Below, in pieces: positions 1 through 8,804 of a DNA stretch of 64,000 nt. Location: positions 599,736-663,735 of the forward strand of contig NZ_LN890328.1 of assembly GCF_001458595.1 (NCBI RefSeq). The letters run 5' to 3'. The first letter of the stretch is position 1; every line of letters begins with the position of its first letter. The DNA is from Clostridium neonatale (lineage in GTDB: Bacteria > Bacillota > Clostridia > Clostridiales > Clostridiaceae). The position numbers and the translations under genes were made by a program. The notes under the pieces are model-generated. The model saw only the letters and a program-made list of their open reading frames with translations, was not told the DNA's origin and made no database searches.

Positions 1-838
1 CCTTTTGACAGATTTTTTTTCTAAAGAAACATTAAATAAAATGATGGGAATAGAAGCAGAACCTAAAAAGGAAAAAGAAGTTGCACAGAAAATAGAAAAT
101 ATTGAAATAAAACATTCTACAAGCACAGAAATTGAAAGATATGATATAAATACGGATAGATATGATGCATATCTATTAGAAATAAAAAATCCTCTTAAAA
201 TAAAAGTAGCAATGACAAAGTACTTAGGAAAAACAGGGCAAAAAACTAGTGAAATGGCAAAAGATAATAATGCAATAGCAGCTATTAATGGTGGCGCTTT
301 TATAGATAAATCTGATGATGGTACTTTATATGCAGGTACAGGAGCAATCCCTGGAGGATTTGTAATAAGTGGAGGAAAGCTTCTATATCCTCAGATGACA
401 GATTTAAATTCAAAAGATAAAGAAAATGTTATCGCATTTACTAAAGAAGGACAATTAGTAGTTGGAAGTCATTCTTATGATGAATTAATTGATATGAATG
501 TTCAGGAAGGAATGTGCTTTAGACCACCTAATATAATAATAAATGGTGTGAAGCAGATTAAAGATAAAATGGCAGAAGGACTAAACCCAAGAACTGCTAT
601 AGGACAAAAAGAAGATGGAACAGTAATATTTTTAGTTATTGATGGAAGAAAAATTTCAAATCCTGGAGCAAGTCTTTATGATGTACAAGAAATTATGGCT
701 AGTAGAGGAGCAGTAAATGCGGCAGCATTAGATGGTGGATATTCTTCAACAATGTATTATAAAGATGAAGTAATTAATTCACCAAATGCTTGGGATGGAG
801 AACGATCTGTAGCTACAGCATTTTACGTTGAAGAATAG
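1..838 (+). CDS. Phosphodiester glycosidase (NAGPA/DUF2233) family protein, 5' end outside window
   Basis: The NAGPA-type fold is recognised from 'AAINGGAF' near residue 92, 'RTAIG' near 195 and 'ALDGGYSSTMYY' near 242. Family members hydrolyse sugar phosphodiester bonds or act on wall and exopolysaccharide; the substrate here is unknown. The first in-frame TTG (position 5) lies at the window edge without a visible ribosome site. Clostridial relatives usually carry an N-terminal membrane anchor before the domain, so the true start is probably upstream. The gene is followed 11 bp later by another membrane-anchored protein, which suggests one transcription unit acting at the cell surface. The family call is firm; the role is inferred. 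Confidence 0.8.
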   Translation, partial: LLTDFFSKETLNKMMGIEAEPKKEKEVAQKIENIEIKHSTSTEIERYDINTDRYDAYLLEIKNPLKIKVAMTKYLGKTGQKTSEMAKDNNAIAAINGGAFIDKSDDGTLYAGTGAIPGGFVISGGKLLYPQMTDLNSKDKENVIAFTKEGQLVVGSHSYDELIDMNVQEGMCFRPPNIIINGVKQIKDKMAEGLNPRTAIGQKEDGTVIFLVIDGRKISNPGASLYDVQEIMASRGAVNAAALDGGYSSTMYYKDEVINSPNAWDGERSVATAFYVEE

Positions 839-849
839 GAGAACTAAAA

Positions 850-1920
850 TTGAAAAGTATAGCTAAAATATTAATTTGGACATTTATAGCATTGTTAATA
901 CAGCATGGAATATTTTTATATATTGAAAATATATATTTAGATACAGATTTAGAGATAACAGCCAAAAAAGTTGAAGAAGAGCCAGTTGAGGAAGTAAAGG
1001 AAGAAAAACCAAATGAAATAATATTACCAGAAAGTGTAGAAAATATTTCAGTTTCATCAGATGGAAATTATGTAGCCTATACAAAAAATAATGAACTTAA
1101 AGTTTTTGATAATACTAATAAGGAAGAGAATAAATTCAAGTGTGAGACAAGTGGTATAATTGAAAACTATAAGTGGTTAAATGATGAAGATTTAATGCTA
1201 GTTATACAGCGAGTGGAAGAAGATGATGGAGTTTATTTCGAACCTGTTTCTTATGATATTAAAAAGAATGAAGCAAGAGAACTTGTTGATTTTAATTATA
1301 ATAAAATGAGAATACCAGTTAATAATGAAGATGATAGAGTTGAAAATATAGCATTTTCAACTTCAACGCATAGTCTTTATATAAAGATTCGAAAAGCTAA
1401 TGGCTTGTGTGATTTATATTATTCAAATGTAATGAATCAAATAAATAGAGTAAGACATAATAAAGAAATTGGTAATATAGTTGTTCCAAGAACTAATACA
1501 AACGCAGTTATGGAAATGGGGAATAATTCAACAATATTAAATGAATCTGGCTATATAAATATTCCTGATGTAAATGTATCTAGGCTCCTAGGAATTGATA
1601 AGGATGATAACATTTATTTTGGAAAAGAAGAGGATGGATTAATTACTTCTATATATAATACTAATTTAAATAATGAAGAAAATAAATGGAATTCATTTGC
1701 CTTAAAAAATTCAGTAAATAAAGATAATATATTTGTAGATTATAGTGGTAAAATTTACATTAATAATGAAAGTGACAAGACTATTTCAGAGATTACAAAA
1801 GGCAGGCTTATAAATTATGAAGGTGAATTTCTTCAAACCTATAATGATGGTTTTATAACTAAAAAAGGAAATAACATTATTAAGAATAATATAAATGAAA
1901 TAAAGCTATCAATTAATTAA
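850..1920 (+). CDS. Membrane-anchored beta-propeller-like protein of unknown function
   Basis: The 356-residue product opens with one hydrophobic segment (about residues 5-27, 'ILIWTFIALLIQHGIFLYI'). A Glu/Lys-rich linker follows, then about 290 residues of repeated short beta-strand patterns such as 'VSSDGNYVAYTKNNELKVFD' that resemble TolB or WD40-type propeller blades. The start is TTG with a GGAG ribosome site overlapping the end of the previous gene. The propeller is probably extracytoplasmic and anchored. No catalytic motif is seen, and co-transcription with the glycosidase suggests an envelope role. The name is structural only. Confidence 0.6.
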   Translation: MKSIAKILIWTFIALLIQHGIFLYIENIYLDTDLEITAKKVEEEPVEEVKEEKPNEIILPESVENISVSSDGNYVAYTKNNELKVFDNTNKEENKFKCETSGIIENYKWLNDEDLMLVIQRVEEDDGVYFEPVSYDIKKNEARELVDFNYNKMRIPVNNEDDRVENIAFSTSTHSLYIKIRKANGLCDLYYSNVMNQINRVRHNKEIGNIVVPRTNTNAVMEMGNNSTILNESGYINIPDVNVSRLLGIDKDDNIYFGKEEDGLITSIYNTNLNNEENKWNSFALKNSVNKDNIFVDYSGKIYINNESDKTISEITKGRLINYEGEFLQTYNDGFITKKGNNIIKNNINEIKLSIN

Positions 1921-1972
1921 TAATGAATAAAAAGAATTTTAGTGTACATCATAATTACTGAGGTGATGTACT

Positions 1973-2119
1973 ATGGACAATAATAAAAATAGATTAAATG
2001 ATAGACCAAAATCTAATGCCGAGCTAAGAAAAATACATCCAAAAGGAAATTCGGATTTAGGAATTATTGATGGTAAAAAAATCGGAGCACCTCCGCATAA
2101 AGAAAAAGATCATTTTTAA
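1973..2119 (+). CDS. Small basic protein, 48 residues, unknown function
   Basis: The ATG is preceded by a good GAGGTGAT ribosome site and opens a 48-residue frame, 'MDNNKNRLNDRPKSNAELRK' to 'PPHKEKDHF'. It is hydrophilic, rich in Lys, Asn and Asp, and has no Cys or membrane segment. It sits 27 bp before a second very small basic protein, and both precede a strong terminator, so they look like a two-gene unit. Small hydrophilic proteins of this type in clostridia are often spore-associated. That is an inference; no family was recognised with certainty. Confidence 0.6.
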   Translation: MDNNKNRLNDRPKSNAELRKIHPKGNSDLGIIDGKKIGAPPHKEKDHF

Positions 2120-2146
2120 AATTAAAATTAATAATGAGGTGGAACA

Positions 2147-2281
2147 ATGACTAATAAGATGAAGGAAAATAATAAACGAAAGAATAAAAATGTAAATCAT
2201 AATCCACAAGCGGAAAGCGTTAAAGCAGTGTTTGGTGAACCCAAAGCTAAGACATATGATAGGTCAGATTTTAAAATTTAA
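2147..2281 (+). CDS. Small basic protein, 44 residues (possible CPC_1213-type family)
   Basis: A GAGGTGG ribosome site precedes the ATG. The 44-residue product has a Lys/Asn-rich N-terminus followed by 'NPQAESVKAVFGEPKAKTYD'. This pattern recalls a small clostridial protein family I remember as CPC_1213, an assignment from memory that is uncertain. It is partner to the 48-residue gene just upstream and is followed by an intrinsic terminator at 2328. Function unknown. Confidence 0.6.
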   Translation: MTNKMKENNKRKNKNVNHNPQAESVKAVFGEPKAKTYDRSDFKI

Positions 2282-2327
2282 AATAATAGAATAAGAAAAA
2301 GAAAGAATAAGTCAGGATATACATAGT

Positions 2328-2370
2328 AAAAGATCCAATAAATTAATACTTTAAATTTATTGGATCTTTT
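2328..2370 (+). terminator. Intrinsic terminator after the two small genes
   Basis: A perfect 17-bp stem (AAAAGATCCAATAAATT and its complement) with a 9-base loop ends in TTTT. The following 235 bases up to the next gene hold only AT-rich promoter-like sequence; I see nothing else there. Confidence 0.85.
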
Positions 2371-2605
2371 AACTATGCAGTATTGATATAAAAAGTAATT
2401 GATTAAAACTTCCTAAGTAGAAGAAATATTCAAATTTTTAATATAACATAATGTTGTTTAATTATAGATTATAAAATAAATATATTGGAAAAGTATAGTT
2501 GAATTTCTTATATTAGACATATAAATAAGCTAATAGAATAGTAATGTTAATATATGATAAACTATATTAAGAATCAATCAAAACAAGTGAAGAAGAGGTG
2601 TAACT

Positions 2606-3031
2606 ATGAATTTAGAAGTTGACGTTTGTGAATTGGGAAAAATATTAAAAGAAATAGAAAAAAATTATGAGTTAAACATATTAGTCAAGTCAAATTTGAG
2701 CGGTGGATGGATGACTATTACAGGAAAAGCATCCATTGAAAAGCATCCATATGAAAGTGAAAGTGGATGCAGTAGTAAAAAAGATAATATTATTCACATA
2801 AGAATTAAGGAAGATAAAGAAGATGGAGTATTAATAAAAATAACGGGTGCGAAAGATAAAAAATTTAATGTTGATATATCATCAGGTAAATATAAAGAAA
2901 TTTCAAAAGTAGGTTTAAATATAGATATGATAAAAACAAATGAAAATGAAACGAAATTAAGAATTGATGAAAATATTATTTTTACAATAAAAACAAATGC
3001 AGAAAAAATAAATGAACTTATAAATCAATAA
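2606..3031 (+). CDS. Hypothetical cytoplasmic protein, 141 residues
   Basis: The ATG has a GAAGAGGTG ribosome site. The product shows no signal peptide or membrane segment. It alternates short beta-strands with charged loops and has 'SNLSGGWMTITGKASIEK' near residues 29-46, plus a Cys pair at about residues 8 and 55. I do not recognise a family. It is flanked by uvsE 85 bp downstream without an obvious terminator between, so co-expression with the repair gene is possible. Confidence 0.6.
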   Translation: MNLEVDVCELGKILKEIEKNYELNILVKSNLSGGWMTITGKASIEKHPYESESGCSSKKDNIIHIRIKEDKEDGVLIKITGAKDKKFNVDISSGKYKEISKVGLNIDMIKTNENETKLRIDENIIFTIKTNAEKINELINQ

Positions 3032-3116
3032 ATTATTTTAGTTTGTGTAAATAAACAACTCAGGTTATGCATAAAATATATCTAATTAACTTAACTAAAC
3101 TAAAGGTGTGATAAAT

Positions 3117-4079
3117 ATGTTAATTAGATTAGGGTATGTTTCTATCTCAATGAAGCTTGGTAAAAAAGTTACAGCTTCAAGTAATGTTACTTTTACAAAT
3201 TATAATAAACAAGAAAGCAAGGAGAAGAAGTTAGAAAAATTAAAAACAGTTGCTTTATCTAATCTAAATGATTTAGAGAAAATCCTAAAATATAACATTA
3301 ATAATAATATACATTTTTATAGAATAACTTCAGCATTAGTTCCTCTAGTTACTCATCCTGAAGTTGGATATTGGGGACATAGAGAGATATTTAAAAAGGA
3401 CTTTGAATATTTAGGAAATTTAATACGAAAATCGAACATGAGAGTAGATACACATCCAGATGAATTTAATGTATTAAATAGTATTAACCCATCAGTTGTT
3501 GAAAACACTAAAAGAAATTTAATGTGTCAAGTGGAATGGTTTGAGGATCTTAATTATCCTGAAGGGAAAATGGTGCTACATGTAGGAGGAGCTACATATG
3601 GAAAAGAAAATGGAATAATAAGATTTATAGATAATTTTAAAAAGATGCCTATAGAAATAGCTTCACGTTTAATAATAGAAAATGATGATAAAACATATAC
3701 AGCAAAAGAAGTTTTAGAGTTGTGTAATAAACTAAAAATACCTATGGTTTTGGACGTTCATCACCATAATTGTAACAATTCAGGAGAAGATTTAGAATAT
3801 ATGTTAGAGAATATTTTTAATACTTGGAATAAAGAAGTTCTTCCGCCTAAAGTTCACTTTTCGTCGCCAAAGGATTTTGAGAAAGATAGAAGACATGCTG
3901 ATTATATTAATCCAAAAGAATTTATTGAATTTATTGAAAAAGCTAAAAAAATAGATAGAAGTTTTGATGTAATGTTAGAATGCAAACAAAAGGATGAAGC
4001 ATTATATAAATTAGTAGAAGATATAAAAAAGCTTAAGCCAGAATATAGATGGGTTGATGCAAGTAGTTTTTATTTATAA
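3117..4079 (+). CDS. uvsE: UV DNA damage endonuclease UvsE
   Basis: UvsE nicks DNA 5' to UV photoproducts and other lesions, opening an alternative excision repair path. The 320-residue product starts 'MLIRLGYVSISMKLG', the hallmark of the family, and keeps the TIM-barrel metal ligands in 'DTHPDEFNVL', 'LHVGGATYGKENG', 'ENDDKTYT' and 'LDVHHHNC'. The SD AAAGGTG at 3102-3108 overlaps an upstream in-frame GTG, so the ATG at 3117 is the proper start. Such enzymes are common in spore formers, which need repair on germination. Confidence is high. Confidence 0.95.
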   Translation: MLIRLGYVSISMKLGKKVTASSNVTFTNYNKQESKEKKLEKLKTVALSNLNDLEKILKYNINNNIHFYRITSALVPLVTHPEVGYWGHREIFKKDFEYLGNLIRKSNMRVDTHPDEFNVLNSINPSVVENTKRNLMCQVEWFEDLNYPEGKMVLHVGGATYGKENGIIRFIDNFKKMPIEIASRLIIENDDKTYTAKEVLELCNKLKIPMVLDVHHHNCNNSGEDLEYMLENIFNTWNKEVLPPKVHFSSPKDFEKDRRHADYINPKEFIEFIEKAKKIDRSFDVMLECKQKDEALYKLVEDIKKLKPEYRWVDASSFYL

Positions 4080-4178
4080 AATATATTAATATCATATAAA
4101 GTAAAATACAAAAAATAACGATAATAAATTAAAAGATTTTAAATACAACAATATAAGTAAAGCTGGGAGATGGTCTTT

Positions 4179-4727
4179 GTGAATAGGAATAAAATTATTA
4201 TAGGAGCATTAATAGCGATGATGTTACCATGTAACATTGTTTTTGCAGCTAGCTCAAAAGATGATTATGATAAAGAAGAATTAGAAAATATGACTCCAGG
4301 ATACAGCTATTCTGATATAAATAAGAGTAAATATAAGGTTGAATCAGATAAAAATAGATTTTCAACAACACAAATCGAGGATGAAGATGAAGACGACGAT
4401 GATAAAGAAGAAAAAGAAGTAGCATTTGATCAGATATTAGCAACTTCAGGTCCGGAAGTTGTTAGTATTAGTCCTAGCACAGGAAGTAGATATGATTATT
4501 GGGCAATGACAACAGATGGAAATTGGATGCTTATTGAAAAAGGTACCCCAGTTATTGGTTGGAAGAATGTACGTGGATCTTGGTATTACCTTGATGAAAG
4601 TGGAATAATGAAAACTGGATGGGTTAATGTAAATGGCTATTGGTATTACTTATACAGCAGTGGTAAAATGGCAAGTAACACATATGTAGATGGATATTAT
4701 CTTGGATCAGATGGAGTAATGAGATAG
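4179..4727 (+). CDS. Secreted protein with choline-binding-type wall repeats
   Basis: A GTG start at 4179 is preferred because the GGGAGATGG ribosome site covers the upstream ATG at 4170. A signal peptide (about residues 4-25, ending 'VFAAS') is followed by a very acidic linker rich in Asp/Glu (residues 60-80). The C-terminus carries wall-binding repeats such as 'GWKNVRGSWYYLDESGIMKT' and 'GWVNVNGYWYYLYSSGKM'. These Trp/Tyr-rich repeats bind choline or teichoic acid substituents in clostridial walls. There is no catalytic domain, so it is probably a surface adhesin or structural protein. It is related in repeat type to the gene at 19243. Confidence 0.85.
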   Translation: MNRNKIIIGALIAMMLPCNIVFAASSKDDYDKEELENMTPGYSYSDINKSKYKVESDKNRFSTTQIEDEDEDDDDKEEKEVAFDQILATSGPEVVSISPSTGSRYDYWAMTTDGNWMLIEKGTPVIGWKNVRGSWYYLDESGIMKTGWVNVNGYWYYLYSSGKMASNTYVDGYYLGSDGVMR

Positions 4728-4732
4728 TAGGG

Positions 4733-4776
4733 AAAAACATAGCACATAAGCTTATAGCATTATGCTATGTTTTTTT
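4733..4776 (+). terminator. Terminator after wall-binding protein
   Basis: The stem AAAAACATAGCA pairs with TGCTATGTTTTT around an 18-base loop and runs into a T tract. Confidence 0.8.
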
Positions 4777-4872
4777 ATTCTTTAGGAAATTATATTCATG
4801 GATAATCTGTGGATAAGTTATTTTTAAAAATATTGCAATAAACTAAATGCATAGTTCCTAAAGAATAAAAAA
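4771..4872. repeat. 18-bp perfect inverted repeat in gene-free stretch
   Basis: TTTTTTATTCTTTAGGAA at 4771-4788 is repeated as its exact complement at 4855-4872. A near copy (TTTTTTATTCTTTAAGAA) occurs in direct orientation around 5029-5046 after a second small hairpin. The layout suggests remnants of one duplicated end sequence flanking a foreign fragment (4880-4963). Origin unknown. Confidence 0.6.
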
Positions 4873-4879
4873 TATTATA

Positions 4880-4963
4880 TGCGCCTGGTCTTTTCTTCGG
4901 CAAGCTCAGAAAATCCAGAGTGCGCTGAAAAAAATCGACGGCTTAAAGGATTACGTTTTATAA
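4880..4963 (+). pseudogene. GC-rich relic of a coding sequence (3' end only)
   Basis: One frame reads 'WSFLRQAQKIQSALKKIDGL' and continues 'KDYVL' to a TAA stop at 4961. It has no start codon and much higher GC than its surroundings. It lies between inverted-repeat copies in a 520-bp gene-free stretch, so it looks like the C-terminal scrap of a transferred gene. The parent family is not recognised. Besides this, the stretch 4728-5248 holds only the terminators and repeats listed here. Confidence 0.4.
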
Positions 4964-5014
4964 AAGCTATTGTATTCTATTGGATTTGTATTTTTATAGA
5001 AGACTATATCATAG

Positions 5015-5033
5015 TCGCCTTGGCGATTTTTTT
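5015..5033 (+). terminator. Small terminator-like hairpin
   Basis: TCGCC-TT-GGCGA is followed by seven T residues. It is short but GC-rich for this genome and probably belonged to the relic upstream. Confidence 0.5.
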
Positions 5034-5248
5034 ATTCTTTAAGAAATTATTACGTTGAAAAAAATTTGTGGAGTTAAGTTTAATTAGATATTTTGAACTA
5101 TTAATATGAAACTTAAGTAAAATTTATATAAATATCAATGAAAACAATTAGTAATAAAATACGTTTATGTTATAATTAAATATATAATTAATAAAAGTAT
5201 TGTCTATAATAATAAATACAATAATAATCTAATAAAGGTAGATTTAGT

Positions 5249-5968
5249 ATGAAAAATAAAAAGATAGAAGAAATAAATTTAAAAAAATTCAATATAAAGG
5301 GGCTGGATTATGAAAGCAGGCAAAATATATTAGGTGATTTTGTTAAAAATAATATAAATCAGTTGGAAATACTAAATAAAGAAATACATACTTTATTAGA
5401 AAATGATTGGATTTATATTAAAAATAAAAAAGTATATTATAATAGTAATCTAAATGCACTATTTCCAGATTTACTTACATTTATTATAGGTTTTTGTCCA
5501 ATACGTGAAGAATTTAATGATGACAGTTTAAGATTGGAATTTGGAGGATTTCATGGGAGAATAATGACGGATATAGAGCTTTTAAGTATTTTAGATAAGA
5601 GTGGTAATGTACAAGGAATATCATTTTATAATTATACTGTATTTGTAAATGGAATAAGATATATAGATAAAAATAATATTAGCAATATTAACAAATTTAA
5701 AAATAATAATAATCCATATCTATCATATCATATTCCGATATATGAATTAGATGATAATACAAGTATAATTGATGAAAATGGATATGATTTAAAGTATATA
5801 GATAATAGAAATTATATAAATGATGTATTAGATATTGTTAATTTATGGTATAAATTTGATCTTATACCAGATGGATTATCAAAAGAAAGTGAAGATTTAT
5901 ATATAAAGATGATGGAGCTTTCGAAGATAGGAATAAGTAAATATTTAATTTCACATAAAAGAATATAA
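5249..5968 (+). CDS. Hypothetical protein, 239 residues
   Basis: The ATG is preceded by an AAGGTAG ribosome site. The protein is Asn/Ile/Tyr-rich, soluble and has no signal. It has a conserved-looking core 'FGGFHGRIMTDIELLSILDK' near residues 92-111 and a single Cys at about 77. I do not recognise the family. It lies 29 bp before the U32 protein in the same orientation, so the two may share a transcript. Confidence 0.6.
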   Translation: MKNKKIEEINLKKFNIKGLDYESRQNILGDFVKNNINQLEILNKEIHTLLENDWIYIKNKKVYYNSNLNALFPDLLTFIIGFCPIREEFNDDSLRLEFGGFHGRIMTDIELLSILDKSGNVQGISFYNYTVFVNGIRYIDKNNISNINKFKNNNNPYLSYHIPIYELDDNTSIIDENGYDLKYIDNRNYINDVLDIVNLWYKFDLIPDGLSKESEDLYIKMMELSKIGISKYLISHKRI

Positions 5969-5997
5969 TTTTAGTAATTAAGAGGAGTATATATCAA

Positions 5998-7215
5998 ATG
6001 AATAAACCAGAGCTTTTAGCACCAGCAGGAAATCTAGAGAAGCTTAAAACAGCTATAGAATTTGGAGCTGATGCTGTATATCTTGGAGGAAGTAAGTTAA
6101 ATTTAAGAGCATATGCAGATAATTTTACGACTGAACAATTAAAAGAGGGAATTGAATTTGCACACTCAAGAGGTAAAAAAGTTCATGTAACATTGAACAT
6201 AATTCCACATGATTCAGATTTAGAAGGAATAGAAGAGTACCTTAAGGAATTATACGAGCTTGGAATTGATGCAGCTATTATTGCAGATCCAGGAATTATG
6301 ACAATTGCCAAGAAAGTTGTTCCGAATCTAGAGATACACTTAAGTACTCAAGCTAGTTGCTTGAATTATGAAATGGCAAAATTTTGGCATAATTTTGGTG
6401 TGAAAAGAGTTGTTACAGCAAGAGAAATGACATTGAAAGAATTAAAAGAAATGAGAGAAAAATTACCAGACACATGTGAAATTGAATCATTCATACATGG
6501 GTCTATGTGTATGGCATATTCAGGTAAATGTATGTTATCAAATTATTTAACAGGAAGAGATCCTAATAGAGGAGCTTGTGCTCAACCATGTAGATATAAA
6601 TATCATTTATATGAAGAAGATGGAAATGAGCTAATTGAAAAAACAGATGAAGGCTCTGGAACATATATAATGAATTCAAGAGATTTATGTATGATAGAAT
6701 ACTTACCAAGTCTTATTGAAGCAGGGATAAATTCTTTTAAAATTGAAGGGAGAATGAAAAGTGTATACTATGTAGCCTCTGTGGTAAAGGCATACAGACA
6801 AGCTATTGATACATATTTTGAAAATCCAAAAGAATATAAATTTAATCCAAAATGGATGGAATACCTAGTTAAACCAAGTCATAGAGAATTTACAACAGGT
6901 TTCTATTTTGATGAGGAAGTTAAACAAAGTTATGGAAGTTCATCATACATTAGAGCATACGAAATAGTTGGAATAGTTAAAGATTATGATTCTAATACCA
7001 AAGTTGCAACTATACAGGAAAAAAATAAGGTTTATAATGGTGAAACAGTTGAATTATTGGCATTAGAAGGCGATGATAAACTTATAGAACTCAAAAATAT
7101 GAAAAATGCAGACGGTGATGAGATTGAAACTGCCAATGTTCCTGAAATGATTTTTACTATAGAGTGCGAATTAGAACTCAAAAAAGATGATATATTAATT
7201 AAGAATTTACCATAA
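5998..7215 (+). CDS. U32 family protein, TrhP/YrrO-like tRNA hydroxylation factor
   Basis: The 405-residue protein has the U32 signature: 'KPELLAPAGNLEKLKTAIEF' at the N-terminus, then 'SFIHGSMCMAYSGKCMLSNY' and 'NRGACAQPCRYKY', with the cysteines that probably hold a cofactor, then 'FKIEGRMKS'. A C-terminal beta domain of about 80 residues follows. The length matches B. subtilis YrrO (TrhP2) and E. coli TrhP, which use prephenate to help form 5-hydroxyuridine at tRNA position 34. Older annotation calls this family collagenase-like peptidase. Its own terminator follows at 7302. The family is certain; assignment to the tRNA branch is inferred from length and motifs. Confidence 0.88.
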   Translation: MNKPELLAPAGNLEKLKTAIEFGADAVYLGGSKLNLRAYADNFTTEQLKEGIEFAHSRGKKVHVTLNIIPHDSDLEGIEEYLKELYELGIDAAIIADPGIMTIAKKVVPNLEIHLSTQASCLNYEMAKFWHNFGVKRVVTAREMTLKELKEMREKLPDTCEIESFIHGSMCMAYSGKCMLSNYLTGRDPNRGACAQPCRYKYHLYEEDGNELIEKTDEGSGTYIMNSRDLCMIEYLPSLIEAGINSFKIEGRMKSVYYVASVVKAYRQAIDTYFENPKEYKFNPKWMEYLVKPSHREFTTGFYFDEEVKQSYGSSSYIRAYEIVGIVKDYDSNTKVATIQEKNKVYNGETVELLALEGDDKLIELKNMKNADGDEIETANVPEMIFTIECELELKKDDILIKNLP

Positions 7216-7301
7216 TAAATTTTGGATAAAGAATATAATTAATATAAAATGATCAGAATTTAAACAGGGATTACTTAATGTTAAAGTTTAAGCACAAATA
7301 G

Positions 7302-7340
7302 AAAAGACTGTCTCAAATTTTTTGAGACAGTCTTTTTTAT
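7302..7340 (+). terminator. Terminator after the U32 gene
   Basis: A perfect stem of about 16 bp (AAAAGACTGTCTCAAA and its complement) ends in a T run. Outer bases GCACAAATA/TATTTGTGC extend it. The rest of the gap to 7506 shows no feature. Confidence 0.9.
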
Positions 7341-7506
7341 TTGTGCAATTAGGAGATACAGAGAACCATGCAATTAATATTGTTACCAAATTTCCAATTT
7401 ATATACAAGTAATTACTAAATCATAGTCATACTATAATAAAATTTATCATATATATTAAAGGAAATTTATAAAAATCAACAATATTTAAAATAGGTGGGA
7501 TACGAT

Positions 7507-7716
7507 ATGGATATTAAGAAGTTTTTTAGAAATATAAAAAAGGCAGTGCTAATGAAGATAAAATATGAAGTTTTCAATGATGAATTTATTTGTATAAGAT
7601 TAACAAGGGAAGAAAAAAATATTGTTAGAAAATTAGCAAACTGTCAAAAAAGCAATGTTCAGGACTTTGTTAAATATGTTATATTTTCGAAATATATTGA
7701 TGATTTTATAAGGTAA
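7507..7716 (+). CDS. Small ribbon-helix-helix-like protein
   Basis: The start is the ATG at 7507, placed by AGGTGGG at 7493-7499; the in-frame GTG upstream lies inside that site. The product has 69 residues: a basic N-terminus, then 'FICIRLTREEKNIVRKLANC' and a helix 'VQDFVKYVIFSKYI'. The strand-helix-helix order with 'IRLTREE' resembles MetJ/Arc/CopG DNA-binding proteins. No toxin or other partner gene follows. The regulator role is inferred and the target is unknown. Confidence 0.5.
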   Translation: MDIKKFFRNIKKAVLMKIKYEVFNDEFICIRLTREEKNIVRKLANCQKSNVQDFVKYVIFSKYIDDFIR

Positions 7717-7863
7717 TATATAAGTTTTAAAAAAATATATGTACGAAAACAATATCATATGTAGAAATGTTAGAAGTTATATGTTATAAATTTATTATGA
7801 GGGTTAACAAAGTAAAATAAAAAATATTTATTTACATAATAATGAATACTGGGGGATGAGAAT

Positions 7864-8664
7864 TTGGGTGGAGTATTATTATCTATTAATGAATTTATTG
7901 AGGAATATAAGAATGCAGATATAAATTTTGAAGACTGTAATCTTAGGATTCTTATGAAATATGCAGAAAGGGGAAATAAAAAAGCTCAAAATAGTCTTGG
8001 AGACAGATATTACAACGGTGAACTAGGAGAACAAAATTATGAGAAGGCAATAAAATGGTATAAAAGATCAGCAAGCCAAGGATATAGTATTGCAGAATAC
8101 AATCTAGGGTATATGTATTATTATGGACTTGGTACAAAAATAGACTATGAAAATGCTTTAAAATATTTTAAAAGAGCTGCATTTAAAGGTCATGTTGATG
8201 CTCAATGTAATTTAGGATGCATGTTTGAAGACGGTGAAGGTACTGAGCAAAATTATAAAGAGGCAGAAAAGTGGTACTTGGAAGCTGAAAAGCAAGGAGA
8301 CTGTTTTGCACAATATAATTTAGGAAATTTATATATGCACGGTAAAGGTGTTAATACAAATTATAGTAAAGCATTTATGCTTTATGAAAAATCTGCCATG
8401 CAAGGATATTCTAAAGCACAAAATATTTTGGGATATATGTATGAAGAAGGAATTGGAGTAGAACAAGATTTTAGGATCGCAGCTAAATGGTATGAAAAAG
8501 CTGCATATCAAGGCTATTCTTATGCACAATATAATTTGGCTGGGATGCACTATTTAGGAAAAGGGATAAAACGAAATTACAGTTTGTCTTATTCGTGGTA
8601 TAAAAAAGCAGCTCAGCAAGGTCTTGAGAAGGCTCAGATTGCATTAAAAAAAATGTTTAGTTAA
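7864..8664 (+). CDS. Sel1-repeat (TPR-like) protein
   Basis: The 266-residue protein consists almost entirely of 36-residue Sel1 repeats, for example 'AQNSLGDRYYNGELGEQNYE' and 'AQCNLGCMFEDGEGTEQNYK', about six in all. Such solenoids bind protein partners; none can be named from the sequence. There is no signal peptide, so it acts in the cytoplasm. The start is TTG with a GGGGATGAG ribosome site. A hairpin terminator follows immediately. Confidence 0.85.
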   Translation: MGGVLLSINEFIEEYKNADINFEDCNLRILMKYAERGNKKAQNSLGDRYYNGELGEQNYEKAIKWYKRSASQGYSIAEYNLGYMYYYGLGTKIDYENALKYFKRAAFKGHVDAQCNLGCMFEDGEGTEQNYKEAEKWYLEAEKQGDCFAQYNLGNLYMHGKGVNTNYSKAFMLYEKSAMQGYSKAQNILGYMYEEGIGVEQDFRIAAKWYEKAAYQGYSYAQYNLAGMHYLGKGIKRNYSLSYSWYKKAAQQGLEKAQIALKKMFS

Positions 8665-8671
8665 AAATGGA

Positions 8672-8712
8672 GGACTTATAAAAATCAATATATTTTTATA
8701 AGTCCATTTTTA
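8672..8712 (+). terminator. Terminator after Sel1 gene
   Basis: GGACTTATAAAAA pairs with TTTTTATAAGTCC around an 8-base loop and is followed by ATTTTTATTTT. Confidence 0.85.
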
Positions 8713-8804
8713 TTTTACATTTTAAAACTTGGAGAGGTGAAAATAACTATTTTGTTATTATTGATGATATTATTAAGAATATAATTGATAATATTATTTA
8801 AATA

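Noticed and set aside
2282..2605. Search for tRNA or small RNA genes in this and other gaps (19924-20464, 44276-44540, 53348-53623)
   Set aside because: No cloverleaf, rRNA-like or CRISPR-like pattern was seen; only AT-rich promoter DNA.
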